Assembly: GCA_003612405.1 (NCBI GenBank)
Contig: RAYR01000014.1
Coordinates: forward strand, 62,001 to 126,000
Direction: 5' to 3'
Source: a bacterium 0.1xD8-71
Lineage (GTDB): Bacteria; Bacillota; Clostridia; Lachnospirales; Lachnospiraceae
DNA length: 64,000 nucleotides
How positions within the stretch are numbered: position 1 is the first letter of the stretch; every line of letters starts with the position of its first letter. Below the pieces are notes generated by a model. It made no database searches. It was given only the letters and a program-made list of their open reading frames with translations, and was not told the origin of the DNA. A program made the position numbers and the translations under genes. Shown in pieces: positions 1-7,401 of this stretch.

Positions 1-161
1 ATCACCGTTGGCAGATCCATGCGGTGCAGTATATTCCTCTTTTCGTTCTGTACCATCATGGAAGTTTCTTTGATAGGTTTACATAAATCATAAACCTCTT
101 TTTTCCCGTCCGATTTTACCTCCAGCAGATTTGATTCGTTTACTTTGTACTCAATATCCAT
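1..161 (-). CDS. Hypothetical protein, N-terminal part only (runs off left edge)
   Basis: An open reading frame on the minus strand starts at the ATG at 159-161 and runs off the left edge of the window, giving 53 visible codons. The start is supported by an AGGAGGG ribosome site about six bases upstream. The visible protein begins MDIEYKVNESNLLEV and has no signal peptide or membrane segment. I do not recognise the family. It is separated by about 400 non-coding bases from the next minus-strand gene, so it probably has its own promoter. Confidence 0.6.
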   Translation of the reverse strand, partial: MDIEYKVNESNLLEVKSDGKKEVYDLCKPIKETSMMVQNEKRNILHRMDLPTV

Positions 162-162
162 C

Positions 163-557
163 TTTACCCTCCTTATGCATGTATTATTTGCTATGGAAAT
201 CACTCTCCCGCCCTCCTCTTGCGGGGTATCCACATAATACAATATTGTGTTAACATGCAAATCCCGCTTTTACAGGGGTTGGGGAGGCTTATAGAGGGTT
301 ATTCATTTCATCCGGGTTAAGCATCTGCCTTTATAAATGCCATCCGACGTAGTATGTTTTTCAACAGATGTTTAAAAAACCTATGTCCTAAAATAAATAT
401 TTTCTCTTGACACAGAGTTCATAATATTGTATTGTGTTAACCTTTCAACATGGTTCCTGATATTTTAGAATATTTTGATTTATGAATGTATTATACTACC
501 TTTTAACACTATTGGCAGACGACAGCATAACATTCTGGACAACCGCACACGTACGCC
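163..557. other. Gene-free AT-rich stretch with two promoter-like modules
   Basis: No convincing gene was found here; the short plus-strand frames look random. An 11-base direct repeat, ATTGTGTTAAC, occurs at 244-254 and 431-441. Each copy overlaps a plus-strand -10-like TATTGT: TTGCGG-18-TATTGT at 219-248 and TTGACA-17-TATTGT at 407-435. The second is a good sigma-A match, but no plus-strand gene follows it before the minus-strand terminator at 558-603. Confidence 0.5.
407..435 (+). promoter_or_regulatory. Sigma-A-like promoter without an obvious gene
   Basis: TTGACA (407-412), a 17-base spacer and TATTGT (430-435). The -10 overlaps the second copy of the ATTGTGTTAAC repeat. No recognisable plus-strand gene lies downstream, so it may be a relic, may drive a small RNA, or may be chance. 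Confidence 0.35.
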
Positions 558-603
558 CAAAAAGGGTGCAGAACCTTCGACTCCTCCATGGTTCTACACC
601 CTT
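558..603 (-). terminator. Rho-independent terminator downstream of the HEPN remnant
   Basis: Read on the minus strand, a 14-base stem (590-603 pairing with 562-575, one G-U or mismatch position) encloses a 14-base loop and is followed by a run of five T. It closes the yxeA/MNT/HEPN transcription unit. Confidence 0.85.
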
Positions 604-620
604 ATTATGCTTATACATTT

Positions 621-797
621 TTACTCCTGTTCAGAATCTATATACTCCTTTATCTTCCGAACAAAACACTCCGCGTTCTCTAACTGCTCCTCCGCCTCTG
701 CCCGTCCTGCCACATAGGAATCATCATAGTCTGACTTTTCTCTGCACAGCGAACTTTCTTTTATAATAACAGCCAACTCTTTTAAGCTGCCTTCCAT
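621..797 (-). pseudogene. HEPN-domain protein, C-terminal remnant of a HEPN-MNT cassette
   Basis: The 58-residue frame matches only the C-terminal third of the HEPN proteins that pair with MNT nucleotidyltransferases: the REKSDYDDSYVAGRAEAEEQ segment followed by a helix. Full-length partners are about 130 residues, so the N-terminal helices with the RX4-6H RNase motif are missing. An ATG at 795-797 with a GGGAGGGG site overlaps the stop of the MNT frame, so the stub could still be translated. HEPN-MNT pairs are known toxin-antitoxin modules in which MNT modifies HEPN; here the toxin would be inactive. The partner is also damaged, so the whole cassette is read as decaying. Confidence 0.7.
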
Positions 798-1112
798 AAG
801 ACAATCCCCTCCCTCCGTACATTCTGGTAAAACGGAAGAACTCTCTCCCATTTTTTCATATTACTCTCCTGTATATCCACAATTGAAAATACCCTCTCAT
901 AACGGATATCCATATTTGCCGCCCAACGGACCAGACGCTTCTTAGTGTTGTTATCCATCTGCTCTTTCACAATGATTGCAATATCAATATCACTGCCGGT
1001 AGTTGCCTCACCCCCTTGCGGCTGATCCATATAAGATGATCATAGATATATTCGTTTGAAAAATATTTGTTAATCCCTGCACTAATTCTTCCTTTATATC
1101 ATCAGCTAACAT
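782..1112 (-). pseudogene. MNT-type nucleotidyltransferase, frameshifted in a G5 run
   Basis: The protein is split between two frames. The first part (from the ATG at 1110-1112) ends ...MIILYGSAARG followed by TGA. The second continues GEATTGSDIDIAIIV... to ...GIVLWKAA. Removing one base from the C5 run at 1011-1015 (G5 on the coding strand) restores a normal ~110-residue MNT domain with the GS-x-DxD nucleotidyltransferase motif. A GAGGTG site precedes the internal ATG. The upstream frame is also continuous with the YxeA-like gene, so the first 35 residues can be made as a YxeA-MNT fusion. The shift may be a decay mutation, a phase-variable tract or a sequencing error. Confidence 0.75.
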
Positions 1113-1481
1113 CTCTCGCACCTCATACCGCTTCTTAACCCCCTCCGGCAGTTCCTCATACTCCACCTCATTCCATTCCACCACGCCGCGGACAGGACTG
1201 ACCGTCAGTTTCAGGAAGGCGCCTTCCCGCAATTCTCGCGACGCCCCAAAGCTAATCTCCTTTCCTGCACCCTTTTCATTATAGGCCATCAATGTGTAAG
1301 AATAACGCATACCGCCCTGCAAATCAATGACACCATCCCTTGGTTTTCCTTCCGTTATCCTGCTGTTATCAATCTGCGTATAGCAGGTGCTTCCGCTTCC
1401 GGAAAAAAGCCACATGCCCAGGCCAATGATAATCACTGCCACCGCAACAACCATTCCAATTACTCCTGTTTTCTTCATCAT
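1008..1481 (-). CDS. YxeA-family protein with a C-terminal read-through into MNT
   Basis: The start is taken at the ATG-ATG pair (1479-1481) behind GGAGG; the longer frame has no ribosome site. The protein has one N-terminal membrane or signal segment (about residues 6-23, ending near GMWLFSGSGS). A small beta-rich YxeA/DUF1093-like domain follows, ending around VEWNEVEYEELPEGVKKRY. Such proteins often sit beside BceAB-type exporters and are presumed extracytoplasmic, with unknown biochemical role. Oddly, no stop follows the domain: the frame runs directly into the N-terminus of the MNT gene, adding about 35 residues that end GSAARG. This suggests loss of the native yxeA stop by deletion. The gene lies 134 bases after the exporter permease and has its own tandem repeats upstream. 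Confidence 0.7.
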   Translation of the reverse strand: MMKKTGVIGMVVAVAVIIIGLGMWLFSGSGSTCYTQIDNSRITEGKPRDGVIDLQGGMRYSYTLMAYNEKGAGKEISFGASRELREGAFLKLTVSPVRGVVEWNEVEYEELPEGVKKRYEVREMLADDIKEELVQGLTNIFQTNISMIILYGSAARG

Positions 1482-1539
1482 CGTATCCTCCATTTCATGA
1501 TTGTTTCCTCTCTTCCTACAGGATACGATACCATGTCTG

Positions 1540-1579
1540 CCTTGCATGAACCTTGCAGGGACCTTGCATTTACCTTACA
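1540..1579 (-). promoter_or_regulatory. Four tandem 11-base-spaced TGYAAGG repeats upstream of yxeA
   Basis: CCTTGCA occurs on the plus strand at 1540, 1551 and 1562, and CCTTACA at 1573, exactly 11 bases apart. Read on the minus strand this is TGTAAGG-N4-TGCAAGG-N4-TGCAAGG-N4-TGCAAGG, ending about 55 bases before the yxeA start. Seven-base direct repeats with four-base spacers are the layout used by PhoB/OmpR-family response regulators. This is therefore a probable activator site placed against the -35 region. Confidence 0.65.
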
Positions 1580-1615
1580 TATTTTCTCTATTCCTGCGCT
1601 TCTTAATATGCAGTC

Positions 1616-3730
1616 TTACACCCCAAGCTGTCTCTTGATTGTCTTTACACTGGCCCGGTATACGGCATAAATCACACCGCCGAACAGCACCATGATTCCC
1701 AGGCATATTCCCATAGCCGCCCATTCTGTCCTGAGAATCCTGCCATCGTTTGCATACAGTATCATGGCAAACAGCAAAAACATGGCAGACATACCTACCA
1801 GAGAAGGCACTTTAAAAACATTGCTGCACTGGCTGCGTACTTCCTGATCCAGAAAGGCCGGCAAAGCCCCAAGCTTTTGCAGATCATCAAAGATATATCG
1901 ATTGTTCAGGGCAATGCTCTGACAGCGGGTATAACACACCACCAGCGCCGTGATCATGCACACGATGAAAATAAAGAAAAACATCATAAACATTACCGAC
2001 ATATTCCGCAGGTAGTCATTCTGATCGAGAATCCGGAAATTCGGCTGATACACCCAAAAGCTTCTGAACATAAAGGAATCCGCCAGTTCATAGCTGATTA
2101 TGACAAAATCGTCCGTATCAGCCCAGTATTCAACTCCTGCCTCGTTCTCCCTGATCTTTTGTACCCTGTCATAATAACCAGGACGTTCACAGGTCTCATC
2201 AAAGGATGACACAAAGAGATGATAAAAGGCATTGGCAAACTGATAAGAATCTCTGCCGTCCACATTAAACTCTACATAATGCCCTCTCCAGTCGTCTGTC
2301 AGCCCTTCTGAAATCCTGGCATAATCCTCATTGTCAAGGACACAGCAGACGATATCCTCCACCAGAAGATCATAGTGCAGGTATCCTGCAAACTGAACGT
2401 CCAACTGCTCACGAGTTACCATATTGGTAAATTCCCGGGCCGATTCATTGGTATACAGCGAACTTTCTTCCTGGTTCTCCAGATGCAGGTAAGTACCGGG
2501 TACAACGTCAACTTCCTGTCCTGTCAATGTCCGGTAAGCATCTTCGGAAAGCACCTTGGCCTCGGAAAGCATCGGCGTATATTCCGTGTGAAAGTGAATA
2601 CCGTCCTCCTCAGAAACATCATGATCTCCCCCGATGCCCAAAGTAACATAATCACATTCCTTCCAATCCTGAAACGTCAGAGCATACTTCCTGCCAAGAG
2701 CTTCCACCGTCTCTTTATCAGGCACATCCTGATCCGCCTGATATTTATAGAAATAATCATAAGGCTGCGATGCATAGCGAAACATAGCCGAGATGCCATT
2801 AGTCGGCAGATAAAAGACTGCAAAACATCCCCCTGCAATCAGCAGGGTAATCACCAGCAGGTTATTGACAGTCTGCTTCCCCTGGAATTTCATCATGCTC
2901 CGGGAAATAATATGCTTATAAGGATTCTTCCTATGGCTTTTCCAACCGTGGACCACGGTATGCAGCATCACCATATACAATCCCACAAATACAGGCGCAT
3001 ACAACACACTCACCCACTCCGGCACACGATAAACGCAAAACCACGCAGTACACGCCAAAGGCGCCCCATATCCCAGTACGGCACCCGAAAGAATCAGCAG
3101 CATGCCCACCGGTCCGCACCATCTGCCCAATTCCTTTACTGGCTCATTGATATGCTCCTCCCTGATCACTTCCATGATGTTGGTTCTCTTCAGATACCGC
3201 CATGCTGTCAGGCAGGCAGCCCCCACCACCAGGAGCAGGAACAGCAGTGAAATAAACAGGCACCTGAAATCAAAAGTAAGTATCATGTCCGAACTGTCCA
3301 CCAGGAGCAGGCGGAAACCATGCCAGATCATCCATACCAGTGGAAACCCCGCCGCCGTACCGGCAATGGCAGAGACCCCGCTTAACGTAATCACTTCCCG
3401 GAACAGCCCCGGAGCCAGCCGTCTCCTGGAAGCGCCAAGCGCCATCAGAATACCGAGCTGTCCGGACTTATGCCGGAAAAACAATCCCAAAGCATAGATG
3501 GTAAAAACAACACATCCAACCAGGGTCATCACAAAGATCATATACATCTGCTTGCGGCTGTCGCCTCCCTTTGGGAATACCCTCTGTACCGTAGGAGAAA
3601 GCATCAGCGCCGAATACGCTGAAATAATCATCAACGCCATAAAATTACAGAACAGGTAAAGCCGCGACTGCTTCCTGTCCGCCCTGTGCAATTTCTCTTC
3701 CATTTGTTTCATATTCTTTATCTGATTCAT
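1616..3730 (-). CDS. BceB-like ABC exporter permease (FtsX family)
   Basis: A 704-residue membrane protein starting behind AGGAGG. It has an N-terminal membrane segment (about residues 26-48), then FtsX-type segments around 80-105, 135-160 and 215-240. A large hydrophilic block (about 320-560) follows, rich in acidic and aromatic residues and lying outside the membrane, and then a terminal FtsX block (about 590-695). The motif RHKSGQLGILMALGAS is typical of the FtsX core. BceB and VraG permeases share this topology and sense or remove peptide antibiotics such as bacitracin through the large outer domain. The ATPase gene lies 24 bases upstream in the same operon. The specific substrate cannot be read from sequence. 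Confidence 0.85.
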   Translation of the reverse strand: MNQIKNMKQMEEKLHRADRKQSRLYLFCNFMALMIISAYSALMLSPTVQRVFPKGGDSRKQMYMIFVMTLVGCVVFTIYALGLFFRHKSGQLGILMALGASRRRLAPGLFREVITLSGVSAIAGTAAGFPLVWMIWHGFRLLLVDSSDMILTFDFRCLFISLLFLLLVVGAACLTAWRYLKRTNIMEVIREEHINEPVKELGRWCGPVGMLLILSGAVLGYGAPLACTAWFCVYRVPEWVSVLYAPVFVGLYMVMLHTVVHGWKSHRKNPYKHIISRSMMKFQGKQTVNNLLVITLLIAGGCFAVFYLPTNGISAMFRYASQPYDYFYKYQADQDVPDKETVEALGRKYALTFQDWKECDYVTLGIGGDHDVSEEDGIHFHTEYTPMLSEAKVLSEDAYRTLTGQEVDVVPGTYLHLENQEESSLYTNESAREFTNMVTREQLDVQFAGYLHYDLLVEDIVCCVLDNEDYARISEGLTDDWRGHYVEFNVDGRDSYQFANAFYHLFVSSFDETCERPGYYDRVQKIRENEAGVEYWADTDDFVIISYELADSFMFRSFWVYQPNFRILDQNDYLRNMSVMFMMFFFIFIVCMITALVVCYTRCQSIALNNRYIFDDLQKLGALPAFLDQEVRSQCSNVFKVPSLVGMSAMFLLFAMILYANDGRILRTEWAAMGICLGIMVLFGGVIYAVYRASVKTIKRQLGV

Positions 3731-3754
3731 AACAGATCCTCCTGGTTTTTATTC

Positions 3755-4495
3755 CTATTGCGCACTCATTTCTTTGATTGCCTCCAGCAGCTGATCCTGA
3801 AACAGGCTGCGGTCTTCCCCTTTTTCCAGCTGACGGTATATGACACCGTCCTTCATCAGGATAACCCGGTCACAGAAGGATGCCGCAAAGCTGTCATGTG
3901 TGACCATGAAAATAGTCGCATCCATCTGTTCTTTGGCATTATTAAAGGTTTCTATCACAGCACGGCTTGACTTGGAATCCAGATTCCCGGTCGGTTCATC
4001 CGCCAGAATAATCAGCGGACTGTTGATCAGACTGCGGGCCACTGCCGCACGCTGCTTCTCTCCGCCGGATATTTCCGCCGGATATTTGTTCAGAATATGA
4101 CTTATCCCAAACATGGCTGCCAGTTGATCAGCCAGTTTCTCGGCTTCCTCCTCCACCTCACCCTGCACGATACGGGGCACCAGGATATTTTCCCGGACGG
4201 TCAGTCCATCCAGGAGCATAAAGTCCTGGAACACAAAACCAATCTTCGTATTCCTGACCCTGGCCAGTGCATCTTCCTTCATGCCTGCCAGTTCCATGCC
4301 GCCCAGCCTGATATTTCCCTTATCAAAGGGAATATAGCAGGATATGCAGTTTAGCAGTGTGGTCTTCCCGGAACCGGAAGGTCCCATGACCGCCACAAAC
4401 TCTCCCTTCGCCACATGAAAGTCAATCCCTTTTAACACCTCATATTTGTTTTTCCCTGCCTCATAAGATTTGTAAAGCTCTTTTACATACAGCAT
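3755..4495 (-). CDS. BceA-like ABC transporter ATP-binding protein
   Basis: A 246-residue ABC ATPase with Walker A GPSGSGKT (38-45), Q-loop Q90, signature ISGGEKQR (142-149), Walker [14 protein letters not shown] (161 onward) and switch histidine H200 in MVTHD. The D-loop and the short length place it in the MacB/LolD/BceA group, which works with FtsX-type permeases. It is first in an operon with the permease and probably with yxeA. It is transcribed away from the LytTR two-component system, which presumably controls it. Its product would power peptide-antibiotic detoxification or lipid-II release. Confidence 0.9.
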   Translation of the reverse strand: MLYVKELYKSYEAGKNKYEVLKGIDFHVAKGEFVAVMGPSGSGKTTLLNCISCYIPFDKGNIRLGGMELAGMKEDALARVRNTKIGFVFQDFMLLDGLTVRENILVPRIVQGEVEEEAEKLADQLAAMFGISHILNKYPAEISGGEKQRAAVARSLINSPLIILADEPTGNLDSKSSRAVIETFNNAKEQMDATIFMVTHDSFAASFCDRVILMKDGVIYRQLEKGEDRSLFQDQLLEAIKEMSAQ

Positions 4496-4567
4496 ATCTG
4501 CATCCTCCTTTTCTTAAATCTTTCTTTAATAGGACCATAGCACAAATACTTCTTCGCAAAAGAAGGG

Positions 4568-4711
4568 CTGTCATTTCTGACAGTCTGCATGTAATCTTTG
4601 GAGGGATTGTGCATGAAATGTAAACTTTGGACGGAAGGAATGTAATGTTTGGCGAGACGGTGCCGGATTATATCTTAAAACCCGGTAAAAATGTGGTACA
4701 CTATCTATAAT
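4568..4711. promoter_or_regulatory. Divergent control region with three LytTR-type direct repeats and a palindrome
   Basis: Three copies of ATGTAANNTTTGG occur at 4589-4601, 4618-4630 and 4640-4652. The last two are 22 bases apart start to start, the two-turn spacing typical of LytTR regulator sites. A perfect inverted repeat CTGTCA-TTTC-TGACAG is at 4568-4583. A TATAAT -10 at 4706-4711 with a poor -35 precedes the regulator gene. An extended -10-like TGTGCTATGGT faces the exporter operon near 4535-4545. Weak -35 boxes beside direct repeats fit activator-dependent promoters on both sides. Confidence 0.65.
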
Positions 4712-4733
4712 AGGACAAGAAAGGAACCCTCCC

Positions 4734-5450
4734 ATGTTACGCATAGCAATCTGTGATGATGAAATAGAGGCAAGAGATGCGCTCCGCATACAGCTGGAGA
4801 AATTAATGATTGAAGATGCTGAGGAGATTATTTACGAATTTTCTTCGGGAACAGGCGCTGCCTCATGGCTTGCAAAACACCCTGGCGAAATAGATCTTCT
4901 TTTTCTGGATATGGAGATGAAGGGATTGAACGGCATGGAAACTGCCGAAAAAATCAGGACTTTTGATACACAACTCATAATCGTCTTTGTCACCGGCTAT
5001 TCTGATTACGTCTTTGACGGCTACCGTGTCGAGGCCCTGGATTATCTGATGAAACCTGTCTCAGAAGAAAAGCTGCGGACATTGCTCGGACGGGTACGTG
5101 CCAAAACGGCACAGGAAGAATCCCAGACCTTCACCATGAAAACCATAGACGGCACATGGCGCTTCCGTCTGGTGGATATTCTCTGCTTTTATTCCGACAA
5201 ACGGAAAGTTACCCTGGTGACCGAAAAGGGACAGTATGCTTTCTATGCCCGTTTAGACGAGATTGAGCGGCAGCTGTCTCCTGCTTTCGTGCGGATACAC
5301 CAGCGTTATCTGATCAATCCGGCTCATGTGGACTATCTGGGCAGTGAGTCGGTCACAATCCACGGCCAGGAATTCCCCTGTAGCCGAAGATACCGGGAAT
5401 CGGCTCTTCATAAGATTGCCAGATTCATGATAGGAGGTGGCCCGGCATGA
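4734..5450 (+). CDS. LytTR-family response regulator (AgrA-like)
   Basis: A 238-residue protein with an N-terminal receiver (acidic pocket DDE at 8-10, phosphoacceptor D59 in LLFLDMEMKG, K112 in YLMKPV). A LytTR DNA-binding domain spans about 130-230, with the RIHQRYLINPAHV and PCSRRY signatures. It binds direct repeats and activates nearby promoters; the likely targets are the three repeats immediately upstream. Its last codons overlap the start of the sensor kinase gene by four bases (ATGA), so the two are translationally coupled. The partner exporter is divergent, which points to a role in sensing peptides or antibiotics. Confidence 0.92.
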   Translation: MLRIAICDDEIEARDALRIQLEKLMIEDAEEIIYEFSSGTGAASWLAKHPGEIDLLFLDMEMKGLNGMETAEKIRTFDTQLIIVFVTGYSDYVFDGYRVEALDYLMKPVSEEKLRTLLGRVRAKTAQEESQTFTMKTIDGTWRFRLVDILCFYSDKRKVTLVTEKGQYAFYARLDEIERQLSPAFVRIHQRYLINPAHVDYLGSESVTIHGQEFPCSRRYRESALHKIARFMIGGGPA

Positions 5451-6766
5451 TAACCATATTAAACATTTGTTTTATAATCATTTTCCTGGCCTGTGCATGG
5501 CTGACCATGCATGCCATGGCATATGTCATTGATATTTCCGAAAAATGGTACCGCCGCCTTTTGCTGTTTGCCGGCTGTTATCTGCTCTGTGTCATGATCA
5601 TTTTTATTGAGGATCCCGTTAATATCCTGTTTACCATACCGTTTTTCCTGACTGCCATCCTATTGTCATGCAGGGGCAGTTTCTGGCAGAAAGTAACGAT
5701 CGGACTGATGTTTTCCAGTACCATCTTTTCTTTCAATGCCCTGCGGGACAATTATATCCCGGCTCTTCTTCCCGAAACATGCAGGCAGATAGAACATGGC
5801 TTTCCCTTTGCCAGGCTGTGCAGTCTGCCGTTTACACTCATGTTATATCTGTATACCAGACAATTTGCGCCTGATAAAAACGATACCCTTTCAGACAGCA
5901 TGTGGCGGTTACTGTTACTCCTCACAGTCACCCCGCTGGGTATCGTTCTGGATGTGGTGGTACTGTTTCATCCATATAATGATTACACTCTTGCGCAGCC
6001 CCACCCTGAATACGCTATCTTACTGCTTATCTCCCTGTTTGCCTTCATCAGCCTGCTCTGGTGTATCAAGGTTATGGCGAGACAGCAGAAACTGGAACAG
6101 CAGAACATGTTCGCAGAAATCAACCGCAGATATTACGAAGCCATGGAACAACAGCATTTTGAAATCCGGCGGCTGAAACACGATCTGGCCAATCATATCC
6201 AGATATTATCCGCCCTGCCCGAAGACAAACGCGAAGCCTATGCCAAAGAACTGGCCGGCAATCCTGCCCTTTCCCAGTCTTTTGCCTACTGTGGGGATTC
6301 TACGGTCAATGCCGTACTGACAGTCAAGAAAAGCGTCATGGAACGATGGCATATTCATTTGGATATGGAAACTGACATTCCCATGCAGCTTCCCTACGAC
6401 AGGACGGATATCTGCGCCCTGTATGCCAATGCGTTAGACAACGCCATGGAAGCATGCATGAAACTGGAAGAAGTACAACGAGTGATCTGCGTAAAAAGCA
6501 AAGCCGGTAAAGGGGTATTCTGTCTGGAAATCAGCAATCCCGATACTAACGAAAAGCAGGACGGTTCTGTATCCGGAAAGATAGCAAAACACGACCTGCT
6601 TCTGCCCACCTCCAAACCAGATAAAGCCAATCATGGTCTGGGATTGAAAAGTATCAGGGAGATTGTGGAAAGATGTCACGGCAGTATGGAAATCAAAACG
6701 GAAAACGGCGTTTTTGATCTGTTTTTGTACCTTCCATTGCCATCAGCCCTTTCTACCTGTCCCTGA
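5447..6766 (+). CDS. AgrC-like sensor histidine kinase (GHKL type)
   Basis: A 439-residue kinase with about six hydrophobic segments in the first 210 residues (near 5-27, 38-54, 60-75, 83-97, 125-138, 155-175 and 188-208), like AgrC and other peptide-sensing kinases. The dimerisation helix holds the phosphoacceptor H245 in RLKHDLANHIQIL. The GHKL ATPase domain shows an N-box around ALYANALDNAMEAC and a G-box around NHGLGLKSIREIV. The signal is unknown, but peptide or membrane stress is the usual input. It overlaps the regulator gene by four bases and forms a two-component system with it. Confidence 0.9.
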   Translation: MITILNICFIIIFLACAWLTMHAMAYVIDISEKWYRRLLLFAGCYLLCVMIIFIEDPVNILFTIPFFLTAILLSCRGSFWQKVTIGLMFSSTIFSFNALRDNYIPALLPETCRQIEHGFPFARLCSLPFTLMLYLYTRQFAPDKNDTLSDSMWRLLLLLTVTPLGIVLDVVVLFHPYNDYTLAQPHPEYAILLLISLFAFISLLWCIKVMARQQKLEQQNMFAEINRRYYEAMEQQHFEIRRLKHDLANHIQILSALPEDKREAYAKELAGNPALSQSFAYCGDSTVNAVLTVKKSVMERWHIHLDMETDIPMQLPYDRTDICALYANALDNAMEACMKLEEVQRVICVKSKAGKGVFCLEISNPDTNEKQDGSVSGKIAKHDLLLPTSKPDKANHGLGLKSIREIVERCHGSMEIKTENGVFDLFLYLPLPSALSTCP

Positions 6767-6797
6767 TCCCTTTTACACGCTATATTTTAATCTGCTG

Positions 6798-7016
6798 TCA
6801 AACCGCCTCGTATACAATTCTGTTATGGCCGCTGTTTTTACCTTGGTACAGCTTCGCATCCGCATCACGAATGATATGCTCTATCTTCCCGGCATTACCT
6901 TCTGTGAGACCGAAAGTCATCGTGATGATAAGCGCCTCTTCTCCATAAATAATACGCCGGGCGCTTAACTCTGTCATCAATTCTTTCATACAGGCCGCTG
7001 CCTCATCAAGCCGCAT
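6798..7016 (-). pseudogene. GGDEF (diguanylate cyclase) C-terminal remnant
   Basis: About 72 residues match only the last third of a GGDEF domain, including TMTFGLTEG and the terminal IIRDADAKLYQGKNSGHNRI signature. The catalytic GG[D/E]EF loop and everything before it are absent, so the fragment cannot make c-di-GMP. It abuts the LytTR/OmpR remnant just upstream on the same strand, suggesting successive deletions collapsed several regulator genes. Confidence 0.75.
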
Positions 7017-7051
7017 GTTTTCGTATGCACCCCTCCTCCTTTTATGTGTGA

Positions 7052-7390
7052 TTACTTCGTCACCGGGACAAAACGGTATCCCTGACCCCACACAGACTCA
7101 ATAAAATGATGTCCGTTCTTCGTCACTACAAAGCTCCCGTGAATGGCCTGAATACAGCCTAAATTGACAAGATAGGCGCGATGTGTCTTGATAAAATCTG
7201 TCCTGTCTGAAAAGTTCTCCTCAAAATCCATAAGAGTACTGTTCACCTCATAGGTGATACCGTCCGCCAAATGACAGGTTACTGTTTTATTGATAACTTC
7301 CACATATTCAAGCTTTGCAAAATCAATCCTGAAAATGCCATCCCGGTTTTTGAGAATAAATCCCTGTTCGTCCTGTACTGTCAGTTTGCT
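7052..7390 (-). pseudogene. Chimeric response-regulator remnant: LytTR domain fused to an OmpR-type tail
   Basis: In one open frame the sequence reads a nearly complete LytTR DNA-binding domain (ILKNRDGIFRIDFAKLEYVE ... FIKTHRAYLVNLGCIQAI ... VVTKNGHH). It then switches without a break to FIESVWGQGYRFV, the hallmark C-terminal hairpin of OmpR-family winged-helix regulators. The usual LytTR ending (I-P-[IL]-S-R) is missing. No receiver domain precedes it: the frame runs back into the 3' end of eutH without an ATG or a credible ribosome site. It is read as a dead recombinant of two regulator genes. Confidence 0.75.
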
Positions 7391-7401
7391 ATCCGCATGG
7401 C

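Noticed and set aside
482-766. Plus-strand frame of 94 codons downstream of the TTGACA promoter
   Set aside because: No ribosome site, no recognisable motif, and it runs through the minus-strand terminator hairpin and the HEPN remnant.
2375-3250. Open frame of 291 codons on the plus strand
   Set aside because: It lies entirely antisense to the BceB-like permease, has no ribosome site, and its His/Gln/Arg-rich composition is typical of an antisense shadow.
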